Below are positions 32,231 through 41,008 of a DNA stretch of 64,000 nucleotides, in pieces. Position 1 is the stretch's first letter. The number at the start of each line of letters is the position of its first letter. Location of the stretch: positions 8,888 through 72,887 of the forward strand of contig CAYNLK010000031.1 in assembly GCA_964398055.1 (NCBI GenBank). Direction: 5' to 3'. The stretch comes from CAYNLK01 sp964398055. GTDB taxonomy: Bacteria; Chloroflexota; Anaerolineae; 4572-78; J111. Made by a program: the position numbers and the translations under genes. The notes under the pieces were generated by a model, which was not told the DNA's origin, made no database searches, and worked only from the letters and a program-made list of their open reading frames with translations.

Positions 32231-34636
32231 TTAGGCGTAAGCTAGGCTATCGCGCACACTGATGATGGTGGCGTTGCGGGCCGGAATAATCGAGGCCAGG
32301 ACGGAAATCACCAGAATGATCGCCAGCCAGACCAGCACGGCTCCAAAGTTGTACCGGTAATCCAGGTTGGCGTCAAAGAGAACCATGCCCAGGGCGTTCG
32401 CCATTGGCTTGCCCAATACAAAAGAAATCGGCACAACGACGAGCCAGCTAATCAAACCTTGCAGCACCCCTTCCATCATGAACATACCCAAAATAGTCGG
32501 TGTTCTGGCCCCAATGGCCCGCATCACCCCGATTTCGCGGGTGCGCTCGACCACGCTGATCGATAAAGCCCCCATCAAACCGATGCCGCCAACCAGCCCC
32601 ATCAGCACGGCCAGCACCAGCAACATGGTGATGATGATGGCAAACTGGTTATCAACATTGCGCCGCAGTTCGTGCAGAACGGTGCTCTCGCTCACATCGA
32701 TACCCCTGGCCTTGTATAGCTCCTTCAACTGCCGGGCCACTTCTTGCACATAAGGTTCAGCTTGATGCTGGGTCTGGACGCGAATTTCAGAGCCTCGGTT
32801 GTACTTCTTGGTCGCCCTGAAAACGGCGTCCAGGTTGGCGTAAATGGGGTCGGTCTCGCCCACGCCGCTCAGGACGTTCTGGTAAAAACCGATTACCTGC
32901 CATTCGGCGTTGCCCAGGTCGCCCAAATCAAGTCGAACTTTATCGCCGATCCGGATGTTGTTATCGTCGGCCGTATCTTTTCTGATGACGATGGCCGGGC
33001 CGTCCTCCGGCTGCAACCAGCGACCGGCGACGATCAGATTGGGCCTGAATAAAGTGCTGCCGTTGGGAATGCCGATCAACTGCGCCCCCATGCCGGCTTC
33101 TTTGAGGCGCTGCCCCTCCTTGAGAATGGAAGCGCCGTGGGAGAACCAGACTTCGGCGTACTCTACGCCGGGGACCATTTCGGCCAGGGCCAGGGTGCGG
33201 TCGATCCGTTCGTCGTCGTCAAAAACCGCCACAAAATCAAAGTTGAGCTTGGCAAAGATGTTGTCCATGGTCAGATTGAGGGAGGAGGATAGGCTCATCA
33301 CCGCCAAAAACATGGCCCCGGCCAGGATCAAGACCCCCTGGGTCAACAACAATCGGCCCTTGCGCCGGAACATATTGCCCAGCGCCACCGCATAGGGCGC
33401 TGACAACAGCTTGCGGCCCAACCCCTCGATGAGCTGGTCGAGCCAGGTGCTGCCAAAATCGCCGCCGATGCCGTAGCTGGAGATTGCCTCCCGCACCGTA
33501 ATCGAGGCGCCTTTGAGCACTGGCCACAACGCCGCCAGCACCGGCACGGCCAGGGCGGCCAGCAGTTGCAATAGCAGGGCCTGGTTGGAATATTGAAACT
33601 GCTCGTAGTCGATATTGAAAATGTTGAGCAAGTAGCGGCTAATGCTAAAAGCCAGCAGCGCCCCCAGGGGCAGGGCCAGCAACAACGACAGGCTGCCATA
33701 GACCAGCACAATCGCCAGGTAGATCTTGGCAATCTGCCGCCGGCTGCCGCCGATAGCCTTGAGAATTCCAATCTGATCGATCTGCTGGGTAATGATGCCG
33801 GTCAGGGTGTTGAAGACCAGCACCACGCTGGCTCCCAGCGAAACCACGGCCATCACTTGCAGCACCAGGTTGATCCCGGCCATAATCGAGCGGCCCCAAT
33901 GTTCTTCCGGATCCTGAAAGATGGTCAGGGCTACGCCAATCCGTTCCTTCGACAGCCGATCTTTGATCTCAGAGGCAACCTGGCGGGTCAACTCGGCGCT
34001 GTAGGGCGTTACCCGGACGATGATCTGGTTGAACTCCCCTTTGTCGATATCAAACAACTGCATCCCGTCGCTGTCGGAGAAGAAGACGGCCGGGCCGCCG
34101 AACTCCGGCGGGGGCACAAAGTTGTGGCGCAGCTTGCCGTTGATTTTGCGCGCTCTGGGGCGATCATTGACCTCAAAATAGACCGTGTCGCCGATATCCA
34201 GGTCAAAGTACTGGCTGGATAACCGCTCGATGCCGACGCGATTGCCATCCGGCCACTCGCCTTCTTTGAGCAAAAGCAATTCATACTCTTGCTCCTCATA
34301 ATCTTGGCGGCTGATCAGCCAGGCTGTCTCCCACTCATCGTCCAGTTCTATTTTGTAACGGATAGCCTGGAAATTACCCAGGGCAATGTCATCGATGCCC
34401 TTGATTTTTTTTAGCCGATTGACCATCGTCTCGTTGACATTTTGGGTAACGGCGATGGTGAAGTGGGCCGGCAGGCTGGCCCGATGGGCCGCGTCCATGG
34501 CGGTCAGTAGTTGGTCAGACATGCCAAAAGTTACCCCCACAGCAAAAACCCCCACGGCAATGCTCAGGACCGCCAGGATGGTGCGGACTTTGTTATCCCA
34601 CAGGTCAGACCAAACTTTTTGCCAGATGACGCTCAT
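32231..34636 (-). CDS. MacB/FtsX-like ABC permease 2 of the exporter operon
   Basis: This 801-residue permease has one N-terminal helix (VRTILAVLSIAVGVFAVGVTFG), an extracytoplasmic domain, and three helices near residue 250-390. A second FtsX unit starts at about residue 430 (FRRKGRLLLTQGVLILAGAMFL), with C-terminal helices including GLVGGIGLMGALSISVVERTREIGVMRAIGA, the classic FtsX motif. So it is a duplicated-FtsX (two-core) permease. It is paralogous over its whole length to the preceding gene at 34703-37108. Together with the ATPase at 37235 and the adaptor at 41009 it likely forms a tripartite-like exporter. Confidence 0.88.
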   Translation of the reverse strand: MSVIWQKVWSDLWDNKVRTILAVLSIAVGVFAVGVTFGMSDQLLTAMDAAHRASLPAHFTIAVTQNVNETMVNRLKKIKGIDDIALGNFQAIRYKIELDDEWETAWLISRQDYEEQEYELLLLKEGEWPDGNRVGIERLSSQYFDLDIGDTVYFEVNDRPRARKINGKLRHNFVPPPEFGGPAVFFSDSDGMQLFDIDKGEFNQIIVRVTPYSAELTRQVASEIKDRLSKERIGVALTIFQDPEEHWGRSIMAGINLVLQVMAVVSLGASVVLVFNTLTGIITQQIDQIGILKAIGGSRRQIAKIYLAIVLVYGSLSLLLALPLGALLAFSISRYLLNIFNIDYEQFQYSNQALLLQLLAALAVPVLAALWPVLKGASITVREAISSYGIGGDFGSTWLDQLIEGLGRKLLSAPYAVALGNMFRRKGRLLLTQGVLILAGAMFLAVMSLSSSLNLTMDNIFAKLNFDFVAVFDDDERIDRTLALAEMVPGVEYAEVWFSHGASILKEGQRLKEAGMGAQLIGIPNGSTLFRPNLIVAGRWLQPEDGPAIVIRKDTADDNNIRIGDKVRLDLGDLGNAEWQVIGFYQNVLSGVGETDPIYANLDAVFRATKKYNRGSEIRVQTQHQAEPYVQEVARQLKELYKARGIDVSESTVLHELRRNVDNQFAIIITMLLVLAVLMGLVGGIGLMGALSISVVERTREIGVMRAIGARTPTILGMFMMEGVLQGLISWLVVVPISFVLGKPMANALGMVLFDANLDYRYNFGAVLVWLAIILVISVLASIIPARNATIISVRDSLAYA

Positions 34637-34638
34637 AT

Positions 34639-34670
34639 GGTGAGTTATGAATGATGAATTGTGAACCAGG
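34639..34670. repeat. Heptanucleotide repeat between the two permease genes
   Basis: GTGAGTT-ATGAATG-ATGAATT-GTGAACC: four 7-nt units between the stop of the first permease gene and the start of the second. Confidence 0.7.
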
Positions 34671-34702
34671 GATTATGGGTTCAATTGCCAGTGGTCGGCG
34701 GT

Positions 34703-37108
34703 CTACGTATACGCCAGGCTGTCGCGCACGCTGATATTGGTGGCGTTGCGGGCGGGCAAGATCGAAGCCAGAACCGAGATAAACACGATGATGACCAGCC
34801 AGGCTACCACCGCCCCAAAACTGTATTGGTAGTCCAGATTGGCTTCAAACATGGCCTGGCCCAGGGCATTGGCCAGCGGTTGGGCCATAACAAAGGAGAT
34901 CGGCACGGCTACTAACCAGCTAAAGAGGCCCTGCAACACGCCTTCCATCACAAACATGCCCATAATGGTGGGCGTTCGGGCGCCGATGGCTCGCATCACC
35001 CCAATTTCCCGGGTTCGCTCCACCACGCTGATCGACAGCGAGCCCATCAACCCAATTCCCCCCACCAACGCCACGATGACGGCCAGGGCCAGCAGCATGG
35101 TCGTAGTAATACTGAACTGGGCGTCGGCGTTGGTGCGTTCTTCCGGTCCGGTTTGGGTGAAGAGGATGTCCATATTGCGCTGAGTGTACAGATCACTCAG
35201 ATATTTGCGGACTTCTTGGGTATATTCGGCGCTGTAGCCAACGGAGCGAACCCGCAATAGATTACCCCGGTTGTATTTTTTAGCGGCGTTGAAAACAGCC
35301 GGCTGGGGCGCAAAGAGGTCGTCGGTGCTGAAAGTGCCGCCAAAAATCACCTGGTACAGGCCGATCACCTGCCAGTCGCTTTTGCCCAACTCGCCCATAT
35401 CCAGGGTGACGATGTCGCCTATTTTGATGCCGTTGTCGTTGGCGGTTTCCCGGTTCATCACGATCACTCGCTCGTCGCCCGGTTGCAGCCAACGCCCGGC
35501 AACCAGCAGAGGCCGGTAGATGTCGCTGCCTTCGGGCACACCGACCACCGATGCGCCCAGGCCGGCATCCTGAGCGCGCTGCCCCTCTTTCAAAATCGAG
35601 GCCGGCTGGGTAAACCAGACCTCGGCTTTTTCCACGCCCTGTAGCGAGTTGGCCATCGCCAGGGTGCGGTCGATACGTTGGTTGTTCTCAAAGATAAAGA
35701 AAATGTCATAATTACGCCGGCCGAACTCATTATCCAGGGTCAAGGTGATGGAAGCCGACAAACTCATCACCATCAAAAACATCCCGCCGGCCACAATCAG
35801 GACCGATTGGGTCAGCAGTAAACGATCCTTGCGACGGAACATATTCCCCAGGGCAACCGCGTACGGCGCCGACAAAAAGCGGCGGCCAAGTCGCTCGATG
35901 GCGCGGTCAAAATGGCTACGGCCAAAGCGGCCGGAACCCAGCCCGTAACTGGCGATGGCCTCGCGCACGGTGATGCCGGCGCCCTTCAAGACCGGCCACA
36001 GAGCCGCCACAAGCGGCGCAGCAATCGCTGCCAGCACCTGGTAAATGATGGCCTGTTGGGATATCTGGAACTGTTCATAATCGATATTGAACAGGTTTAA
36101 GAACCATTGGGTGATGCCAAAGGCCAGGGCTGCGCCCAACGGCAGCGAGATGGCCAGGGCCAGAATGCCGTACACCAGCACCCCGGCCAGATATATCTTC
36201 ATAATGGTGTTTCTTTGGCCGCCAATGGCTTTGATAATGCCGATCTGGTTGGTCTGCTGGGTAATCAGGGCGGTCAGGGTGTTGAGCACCAACACCACAC
36301 TGGTAAAGACTGCCACCACGGCCAGAACCTGCAAAACCAGGTTGAGTCCGTCCACAAAAACGCGGCCCCAATGCTCCTCGGGGTCCTGATAGAAGGTGAC
36401 CGCCACGCCGTATCCCTGCTTGGCCAGCCGATTCTTCATCTCCGAGGCAACCTCTTTGGCCAATTCAAGGCTGTAGGGCTTAACCCGGGCTTTGATCTGG
36501 CCAAATTCTCCCTTGGGGATGTTGAAGCGTTCCAACCCTTGCGCATCCACAAAAAAGTAGGCGTCGCCGCCAAATTGGGGCGGCGGTACAAAAGGATGGC
36601 GGATTTTAGCGTTGATGGTCAACGGCCGGTCGGTTTTGGGCAATTCAAAGATAACCTTATCACCCATGTCGATGCCAAAGTATTGGCTCGACAGCCGTTC
36701 GATGCCGATCAGATCATTCTGGGGCCAGTCACCCTCCTTCAATTGCAGGGTGTCGTAAGTTTGGTCCTCGTAATCCTGCCGCATCACCAGCGATCCCCGT
36801 TTCCATTCATCTTCGGGGTGGAATTTATAGCGCACGGTGATCTCATTCATCACCTCGAGGTCATCCAAACCCTTGATCGATTTCAAGCCGATAGCCGTAT
36901 CTTCGTCGATGCGGTCGGTCAAGTACATCTGGATGTGTGACGGAGAGGTGGCCCGGTGGGCCGTGTTCATGCCGGTAATGAGTTGGTCGACCATGCCAAA
37001 GATAGTGCCAATGGCAAATACCCCGGCGGTGATACTCAACACCGCCAACAACGTGCGAATTTTGTTATCCCACAGGTCAGACCAAACCTTGGTCCAGATT
37101 ACGCTCAT
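34703..37108 (-). CDS. MacB/FtsX-like ABC permease 1 of the exporter operon
   Basis: An 801-residue double-FtsX permease with the same length and order as its neighbour (RTLLAVLSITAGVFAIGTIFG start, VVAVFTSVVLVLNTLTALITQQTNQIGIIKAIGG middle, VGGIGLMGSLSISVVERTREIGVMRAIGA end). The two are clearly diverged, so the pair is an old tandem duplication and possibly a heterodimer. Their substrate-facing domains differ most. Translation starts at an ATG that follows the heptamer array at 37109-37234. Confidence 0.88.
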   Translation of the reverse strand: MSVIWTKVWSDLWDNKIRTLLAVLSITAGVFAIGTIFGMVDQLITGMNTAHRATSPSHIQMYLTDRIDEDTAIGLKSIKGLDDLEVMNEITVRYKFHPEDEWKRGSLVMRQDYEDQTYDTLQLKEGDWPQNDLIGIERLSSQYFGIDMGDKVIFELPKTDRPLTINAKIRHPFVPPPQFGGDAYFFVDAQGLERFNIPKGEFGQIKARVKPYSLELAKEVASEMKNRLAKQGYGVAVTFYQDPEEHWGRVFVDGLNLVLQVLAVVAVFTSVVLVLNTLTALITQQTNQIGIIKAIGGQRNTIMKIYLAGVLVYGILALAISLPLGAALAFGITQWFLNLFNIDYEQFQISQQAIIYQVLAAIAAPLVAALWPVLKGAGITVREAIASYGLGSGRFGRSHFDRAIERLGRRFLSAPYAVALGNMFRRKDRLLLTQSVLIVAGGMFLMVMSLSASITLTLDNEFGRRNYDIFFIFENNQRIDRTLAMANSLQGVEKAEVWFTQPASILKEGQRAQDAGLGASVVGVPEGSDIYRPLLVAGRWLQPGDERVIVMNRETANDNGIKIGDIVTLDMGELGKSDWQVIGLYQVIFGGTFSTDDLFAPQPAVFNAAKKYNRGNLLRVRSVGYSAEYTQEVRKYLSDLYTQRNMDILFTQTGPEERTNADAQFSITTTMLLALAVIVALVGGIGLMGSLSISVVERTREIGVMRAIGARTPTIMGMFVMEGVLQGLFSWLVAVPISFVMAQPLANALGQAMFEANLDYQYSFGAVVAWLVIIVFISVLASILPARNATNISVRDSLAYT

Positions 37109-37234
37109 AGTGAGTTGTGAGTTCTAAATGTTGAGTTTTGAATTATCCTGCGACGTGTTACCGGCAACCTGTAACTTGCCACCTGCTACCTGCTACCTGC
37201 CACCTGTGCCCTGTTACCTGCTACCTGCAACCTG
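37109..37234. repeat. Heptanucleotide repeat arrays (GTGAGTT and GCTACCT types)
   Basis: The first part is GTGAGTT-GTGAGTT-CTAAATG-TTGAGTT-like. The second is GCTACCT-GCTACCT-GCCACCT-GTGCCCT-GTTACCT-GCTACCT-GCAACCT. The array fills the gap between the ATPase and permease 1 genes. Confidence 0.85.
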
Positions 37235-37978
37235 TTAATACCCCATCCAGTTGGCCCCGCCCACGTACTCATCGCGGGTTATTTTGCCGTCGGTAATTTC
37301 AACCACGCGCGGCACCCGCCGGGCCAACTCCTTATCGTGCGTCACCATCAGCATCGTTTTGCCCTCTTCTACCAACCGGTTGAACAGATCAAAAACGTCG
37401 CCGGCGGTGCGAGAGTCCAGGTTGCCGGTAGGCTCATCAGCCACCAGCAGGGGCGGGTCGTTGGCCAGCGCCCGGGCGATGGCGGCTCGCTGCTGCTGGC
37501 CGCCGGAGACCATGCTGGGCAGTTTGTCGGCCTGGTCGGCCAGCCCAACGATATCCAGCAGGTGCATAGCTCGCTCACGCCGTTCTTTGGGGCTGTATTT
37601 GTTGGCAAAATCCATCGGCAGGATCACATTTTGCAGCAGGCTCAACGCCGGCAGCATCTGGAAAAATTGAAAGATGATGCCGACATTCTCCCCCCGCCAG
37701 GCAGCCAGTTGATTCTCGCTCATCTTATGCACTTCTCGGCCAGTAACGATCACCTCGCCGGCGGTCGGCCGGTCGATGCCGGTGATCATATTGAGCAGGG
37801 TCGATTTGCCGTTGCCGGAAGGGCCCACAATCGAGACAAATTCCCCATTTTTTACGTCAAAGGAGATGCTCTTGAGGATGGTGATCTCACCGTCACCCAC
37901 CTTAAAGCTCTTGACGACATCCTTCACCTGAACCAGGTGGCCATTTTCTTGTTGTTTCTTTTGACCAAACAGTTGCAT
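37235..37978 (-). CDS. ABC transporter ATP-binding protein of the exporter operon
   Basis: The 247-residue ATPase has Walker A GPSGNGKST, signature VSGGQQQRAAIARAL, Walker B LLVADEPTGNLD and the switch MVTHDKEL. It belongs to the MacB/LolD group (VKDVVKSFKVGDGEITILKSISF start). It energises the two permeases encoded downstream. Its last codons end at the heptamer array. Confidence 0.93.
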   Translation of the reverse strand: MQLFGQKKQQENGHLVQVKDVVKSFKVGDGEITILKSISFDVKNGEFVSIVGPSGNGKSTLLNMITGIDRPTAGEVIVTGREVHKMSENQLAAWRGENVGIIFQFFQMLPALSLLQNVILPMDFANKYSPKERRERAMHLLDIVGLADQADKLPSMVSGGQQQRAAIARALANDPPLLVADEPTGNLDSRTAGDVFDLFNRLVEEGKTMLMVTHDKELARRVPRVVEITDGKITRDEYVGGANWMGY

Positions 37979-38009
37979 GGCTCTCCCTCTATTTAGGTGG
38001 GGAGTTGGT

Positions 38010-38112
38010 AGTAGGGATTAAGGATTAGGGAGTAAGGAATAAAATCCCCAATCCCTAATCTCCCATCCCCAAGCCTCAATCTCCAATCCCTAACCCCTAA
38101 TCCCTAATTTTC
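38010..38112. repeat. Heptanucleotide repeat arrays (AGGGATT / CCCTAAT types)
   Basis: AGGGATT-AAGGATT-AGGGAGT-AAGGAAT is followed by CCAATCC-CTAATCT-CCCATCC-CCAAGCC-TCAATCT-CCAATCC-CTAACCC-CTAATCC. The two halves are approximate reverse complements, so the array can fold into a long hairpin. The PFK-like stop codon lies in its last unit. Confidence 0.85.
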
Positions 38113-39348
38113 CACTGCCGCCCAAATCAAATTGACTTTAGGCCGGTAATTCTCGACATCGTACATCTCATCCACATCCACCCCGTGGACGCCCTGGTTG
38201 ACAATATTCAAATCGACGTCGGTGAGGTTGTAGCGCTGCTGGTAGGCCGTCATCCGGCCAAATTTGCCCTCTTTCAGTAACCGGGCGGCCAGAATAGCAA
38301 AGTTGGTGGCTCCCAGAAGGTCCTGGCCATCGGGAAAGCCGGTGCGGAGCAGGTATGTTAGGGGTTGGTGGATAACTTCTTCGCCAGTCAGATTCCGCAA
38401 CAATTCGGCCACAACCAGGCCGCTGCCGGCCAGGGAACTGCCGGTCTCCACCACATCAGCCAAAATGAACTCCTCCTCGGCCTCAACCTCTTTGGCCTTC
38501 TCCTCGGTCATCAACTGCAACACCTGCGACTTGCTGCGCGGCGACAGTTGAGGTGTATAGTCCAGCACTTTGTCCGGTTCAATAGTTGAACCATCACACA
38601 CGGTTACCACGGCGTAATTGCTGGGCGTCAACTGCTTGTCTCGCAGAACGTGGCGGGCCAGCTTCTCGGGATCGTAGGGCACTTCGGGGATGATGGCCCG
38701 GTCGACCCCGGCCAAAAACGCGGTCATCAACGAACTCAGCCCGGAATTGACCCGAAACGTTTCGACCACGATGATCTGCTCCCGCGAGGCTGCCAATGCC
38801 CGCAGCTCGTGGATGAAGGCCACGCTGCGGGCCAGGCCGGTGCTGAAGCCGATGGTGTAATCCGTGCCGTAGATATTGTTGTGGATGGTTTTGGGAATGG
38901 CAATGATCGGCACCCCTTTCTGGCTGAGATGGGCGGCGTAATGAAGCATATCGTCATCGCCCACCACAATTAAGGCCCGGTAGCCCAGCCGCTGCACCAC
39001 ATCCATAATATGGTCCGTTAGGTCCTTGCTTTTAACTCCCGGCTCGCGCAAAAATTCGGGGATCAATTTGCGGGGAGTTTCGGCCGGATTGAGGCGGGAC
39101 GAGTGCAGGAATGAGCCGGGCGTGCGGTCGATGGGACGGACCAGGTTCTTGGTCAACTCAATGAAATGTTGCCCATACGTGGTCGGGTCGTGCGGGTTGT
39201 AGTTGATCAATCCTTCCCAACCTTTGCGCACGCCGATTGGTTCAAAGCCGTTGTCGATTACCCGGTAAACCAGACTCTTGAGGCACATATTCAGGCCGGG
39301 CACATCGCCGCCGCCGGTTAAGATAGCTACACGCTTGCTCGGATTCAT
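38104..39348 (-). CDS. Phosphofructokinase-like protein with altered catalytic motifs (probable pseudoenzyme)
   Basis: The 414-residue protein clearly has the PFK fold: AILTGGGDVPGLN at the N-terminus, VVGDDDML, IPKTIHNNIYGTDYTIGFSTG, VVETFRVNSGL and IIPEVPYDP. The catalytic TIDND is TIHNN (His156, Asn158) and the substrate-binding MGR is FRV (198-200). The Asp after GD and the Lys in PKT match the PPi-dependent branch rather than the ATP branch. Loss of the general base and of MGR argues against normal fructose 6-phosphate phosphorylation. It lies inside an exporter operon between the beta-propeller and ATPase genes, so a regulatory or other role is more likely. Confidence 0.75.
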   Translation of the reverse strand: MNPSKRVAILTGGGDVPGLNMCLKSLVYRVIDNGFEPIGVRKGWEGLINYNPHDPTTYGQHFIELTKNLVRPIDRTPGSFLHSSRLNPAETPRKLIPEFLREPGVKSKDLTDHIMDVVQRLGYRALIVVGDDDMLHYAAHLSQKGVPIIAIPKTIHNNIYGTDYTIGFSTGLARSVAFIHELRALAASREQIIVVETFRVNSGLSSLMTAFLAGVDRAIIPEVPYDPEKLARHVLRDKQLTPSNYAVVTVCDGSTIEPDKVLDYTPQLSPRSKSQVLQLMTEEKAKEVEAEEEFILADVVETGSSLAGSGLVVAELLRNLTGEEVIHQPLTYLLRTGFPDGQDLLGATNFAILAARLLKEGKFGRMTAYQQRYNLTDVDLNIVNQGVHGVDVDEMYDVENYRPKVNLIWAAVEN

Positions 39349-39362
39349 ACCTAACTCCCCGT

Positions 39363-39500
39363 GAAAATTATGAATTATGAATTATGAATGGTGAATTGTT
39401 ATAGGTTACAAGTTGCAGGTTGGTATTGCTACCTGCCACTTGCCACCTTGCGACCTGCGACCTTATTACCCTGCCACCTGCCGCTTCGCGTGCCACCCGC
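39363..39500. repeat. Heptanucleotide repeat arrays (GAATTAT and GCTACCT types)
   Basis: GAATTAT-GAATTAT-GAATGGT-GAATTGT, then a stretch of GGTTACAAGTTGCAGGTT and CTACCTGCCACTTGCCACC types, mostly in 7-nt steps. The halves are again mutually complementary. Confidence 0.75.
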
Positions 39501-39501
39501 C

Positions 39502-40974
39502 TCACCGCCACGACAGCATCCGCTCATCGACGCCGGCATAATTCAGCGTAAGTCCGGCCAGTGCTCCGTTCGGGAACATGGGACGCTGGTTGGAGCCGTC
39601 GGCATTCATCAGCCAGATTTCCCACTGGCCGGTCCGGTCGGTCACAAAAGCAATCTGGCTGCCATCCGGTGACCAGGTGGGGGCAGCGTTGTTCCAGGCC
39701 GGGGTCGGGCTGGCCACAAAGCGTTCCTTGCCATCGACCACCTCGCGGGTCAACTGCCGGTTTTCGGCCAGCACGGTTAGGGGGGTGCTGGTCAGCCGCT
39801 GTCGGTTGCTGCCGTCGATATTCATCGTGTGAACTTCCCAGTGATCATCCTGCCAGTAAGAAACGGCAATCTTGCTGCCATCCGGCGAAATGACCGGGGT
39901 GTGATCCCGCCCATCAACCGTGATCGGCTGGCTGGTGCCGGCGTCAAGATTGTGCAGGGCCACCCCTTGATTGCCCCGGAAGATGATCTGGTTAGGTTCA
40001 ATGGGGTGGCCGCTGGGGCCATAGCTGTGCCGTTCGGTCGGCAGGTCGACTAACTGGCCCGTAGCCAGGTCAACTTCCGTCAGGGACCAGTAGGCATCGG
40101 CCGGAATGGTGTATCTGAGAATGCCGCCTTCAAGTTCGATGCCGATAGCCTGGGAAGGAATCCGGATGCCCTGTTCGTTCATAAGGGCCTTCTGGAGGTC
40201 AATTCTGCGCCTCTCCTCCTCCAGGCGGCCGCCGTTCTGCCAGCTAAAAACCAGCTTCGAGCCATCGGCGCTCCAGGTGGGCGACTTCATCTGTCGCCAA
40301 TTGCTGGCCCAGGCTCGCTCGCCGCTGCCATCGGTGTTGATGGTGAACAGTTCATACTGTGGTTCCCAGCGAGTGAAAGCAATTTGGCTGCCATCGGGTG
40401 ACAGTTGCGGATCGAGACCCTGGGTGATCCGGCGCAAATTAGTGCCGTCGGCATCGATGATGTAAATATCGCCGCCGCTTTGAGTCTGGAAGACCAGTTG
40501 CCCGGTCCCGTTGCCGCGCACCGGGACCACGCCGGGCGCAGCGGGAGCCGCGACAGTTCCGGCGGTTGCAACGCTGGCCACAACGCCGGTGGGCAGGTCA
40601 AGCCCTTCCACTTGCCAGCGGCCGTCGTATCGACCGGTATAGACGGCAACCTCGCGGCTACCCGGCTGCAAGATCGCTTTGGTCTGGTAGGTGACATCGC
40701 TGACCCATTCACCGGCCGTAATTTCAAAACTGGTCACATCTTGCAGTTCGGCCAGTACACTGTCCTGATCCAGGCTATCGAGCAGGTAGAAGTGAGTGAC
40801 GCCAGCCAGGTCGGGTCGGGTCAGGCTGATCAGGAAAACCCTGGCCGCTGCCCGGGCCAAAACGGTCTCCAATTCTTCTACTCCCTCTTGAGCCTGAACC
40901 GGCGTGGCCCCCATAATACCCAGGCTCAGCGAGAGGAACAACAATATTGACAGGTAGACTATCTTTTTGTTCAT
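39502..40974 (-). CDS. Secreted TolB-like beta-propeller protein
   Basis: From the ATG at 40974 (an earlier ATG at 40995 lies in repeat sequence) the 490-residue product has a signal peptide (KIVYLSILLFLSLSLGIMG...VQAQ). A domain of about 140 residues follows, then PD40/WD40-like repeats (DGTNLRRITQGLDPQLSPDGSQIAF, SPTWSADGSKLVF, HTPVISPDGSKIAV, APTWSPDGSQIAFV) making a beta-propeller. TolB-like propellers bind proteins or glycans outside the membrane. It sits between the adaptor and PFK-like genes of the exporter operon. Confidence 0.82.
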   Translation of the reverse strand: MNKKIVYLSILLFLSLSLGIMGATPVQAQEGVEELETVLARAAARVFLISLTRPDLAGVTHFYLLDSLDQDSVLAELQDVTSFEITAGEWVSDVTYQTKAILQPGSREVAVYTGRYDGRWQVEGLDLPTGVVASVATAGTVAAPAAPGVVPVRGNGTGQLVFQTQSGGDIYIIDADGTNLRRITQGLDPQLSPDGSQIAFTRWEPQYELFTINTDGSGERAWASNWRQMKSPTWSADGSKLVFSWQNGGRLEEERRRIDLQKALMNEQGIRIPSQAIGIELEGGILRYTIPADAYWSLTEVDLATGQLVDLPTERHSYGPSGHPIEPNQIIFRGNQGVALHNLDAGTSQPITVDGRDHTPVISPDGSKIAVSYWQDDHWEVHTMNIDGSNRQRLTSTPLTVLAENRQLTREVVDGKERFVASPTPAWNNAAPTWSPDGSQIAFVTDRTGQWEIWLMNADGSNQRPMFPNGALAGLTLNYAGVDERMLSWR

Positions 40975-41008
40975 AATCACATCCCATCCATCCAACTAAC
41001 CAACCAAC

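Noticed and set aside
37109..37234. Tandem units mistaken for a CRISPR array
   Set aside because: The unit is 7 nt and degenerate with no spacers and no cas genes.
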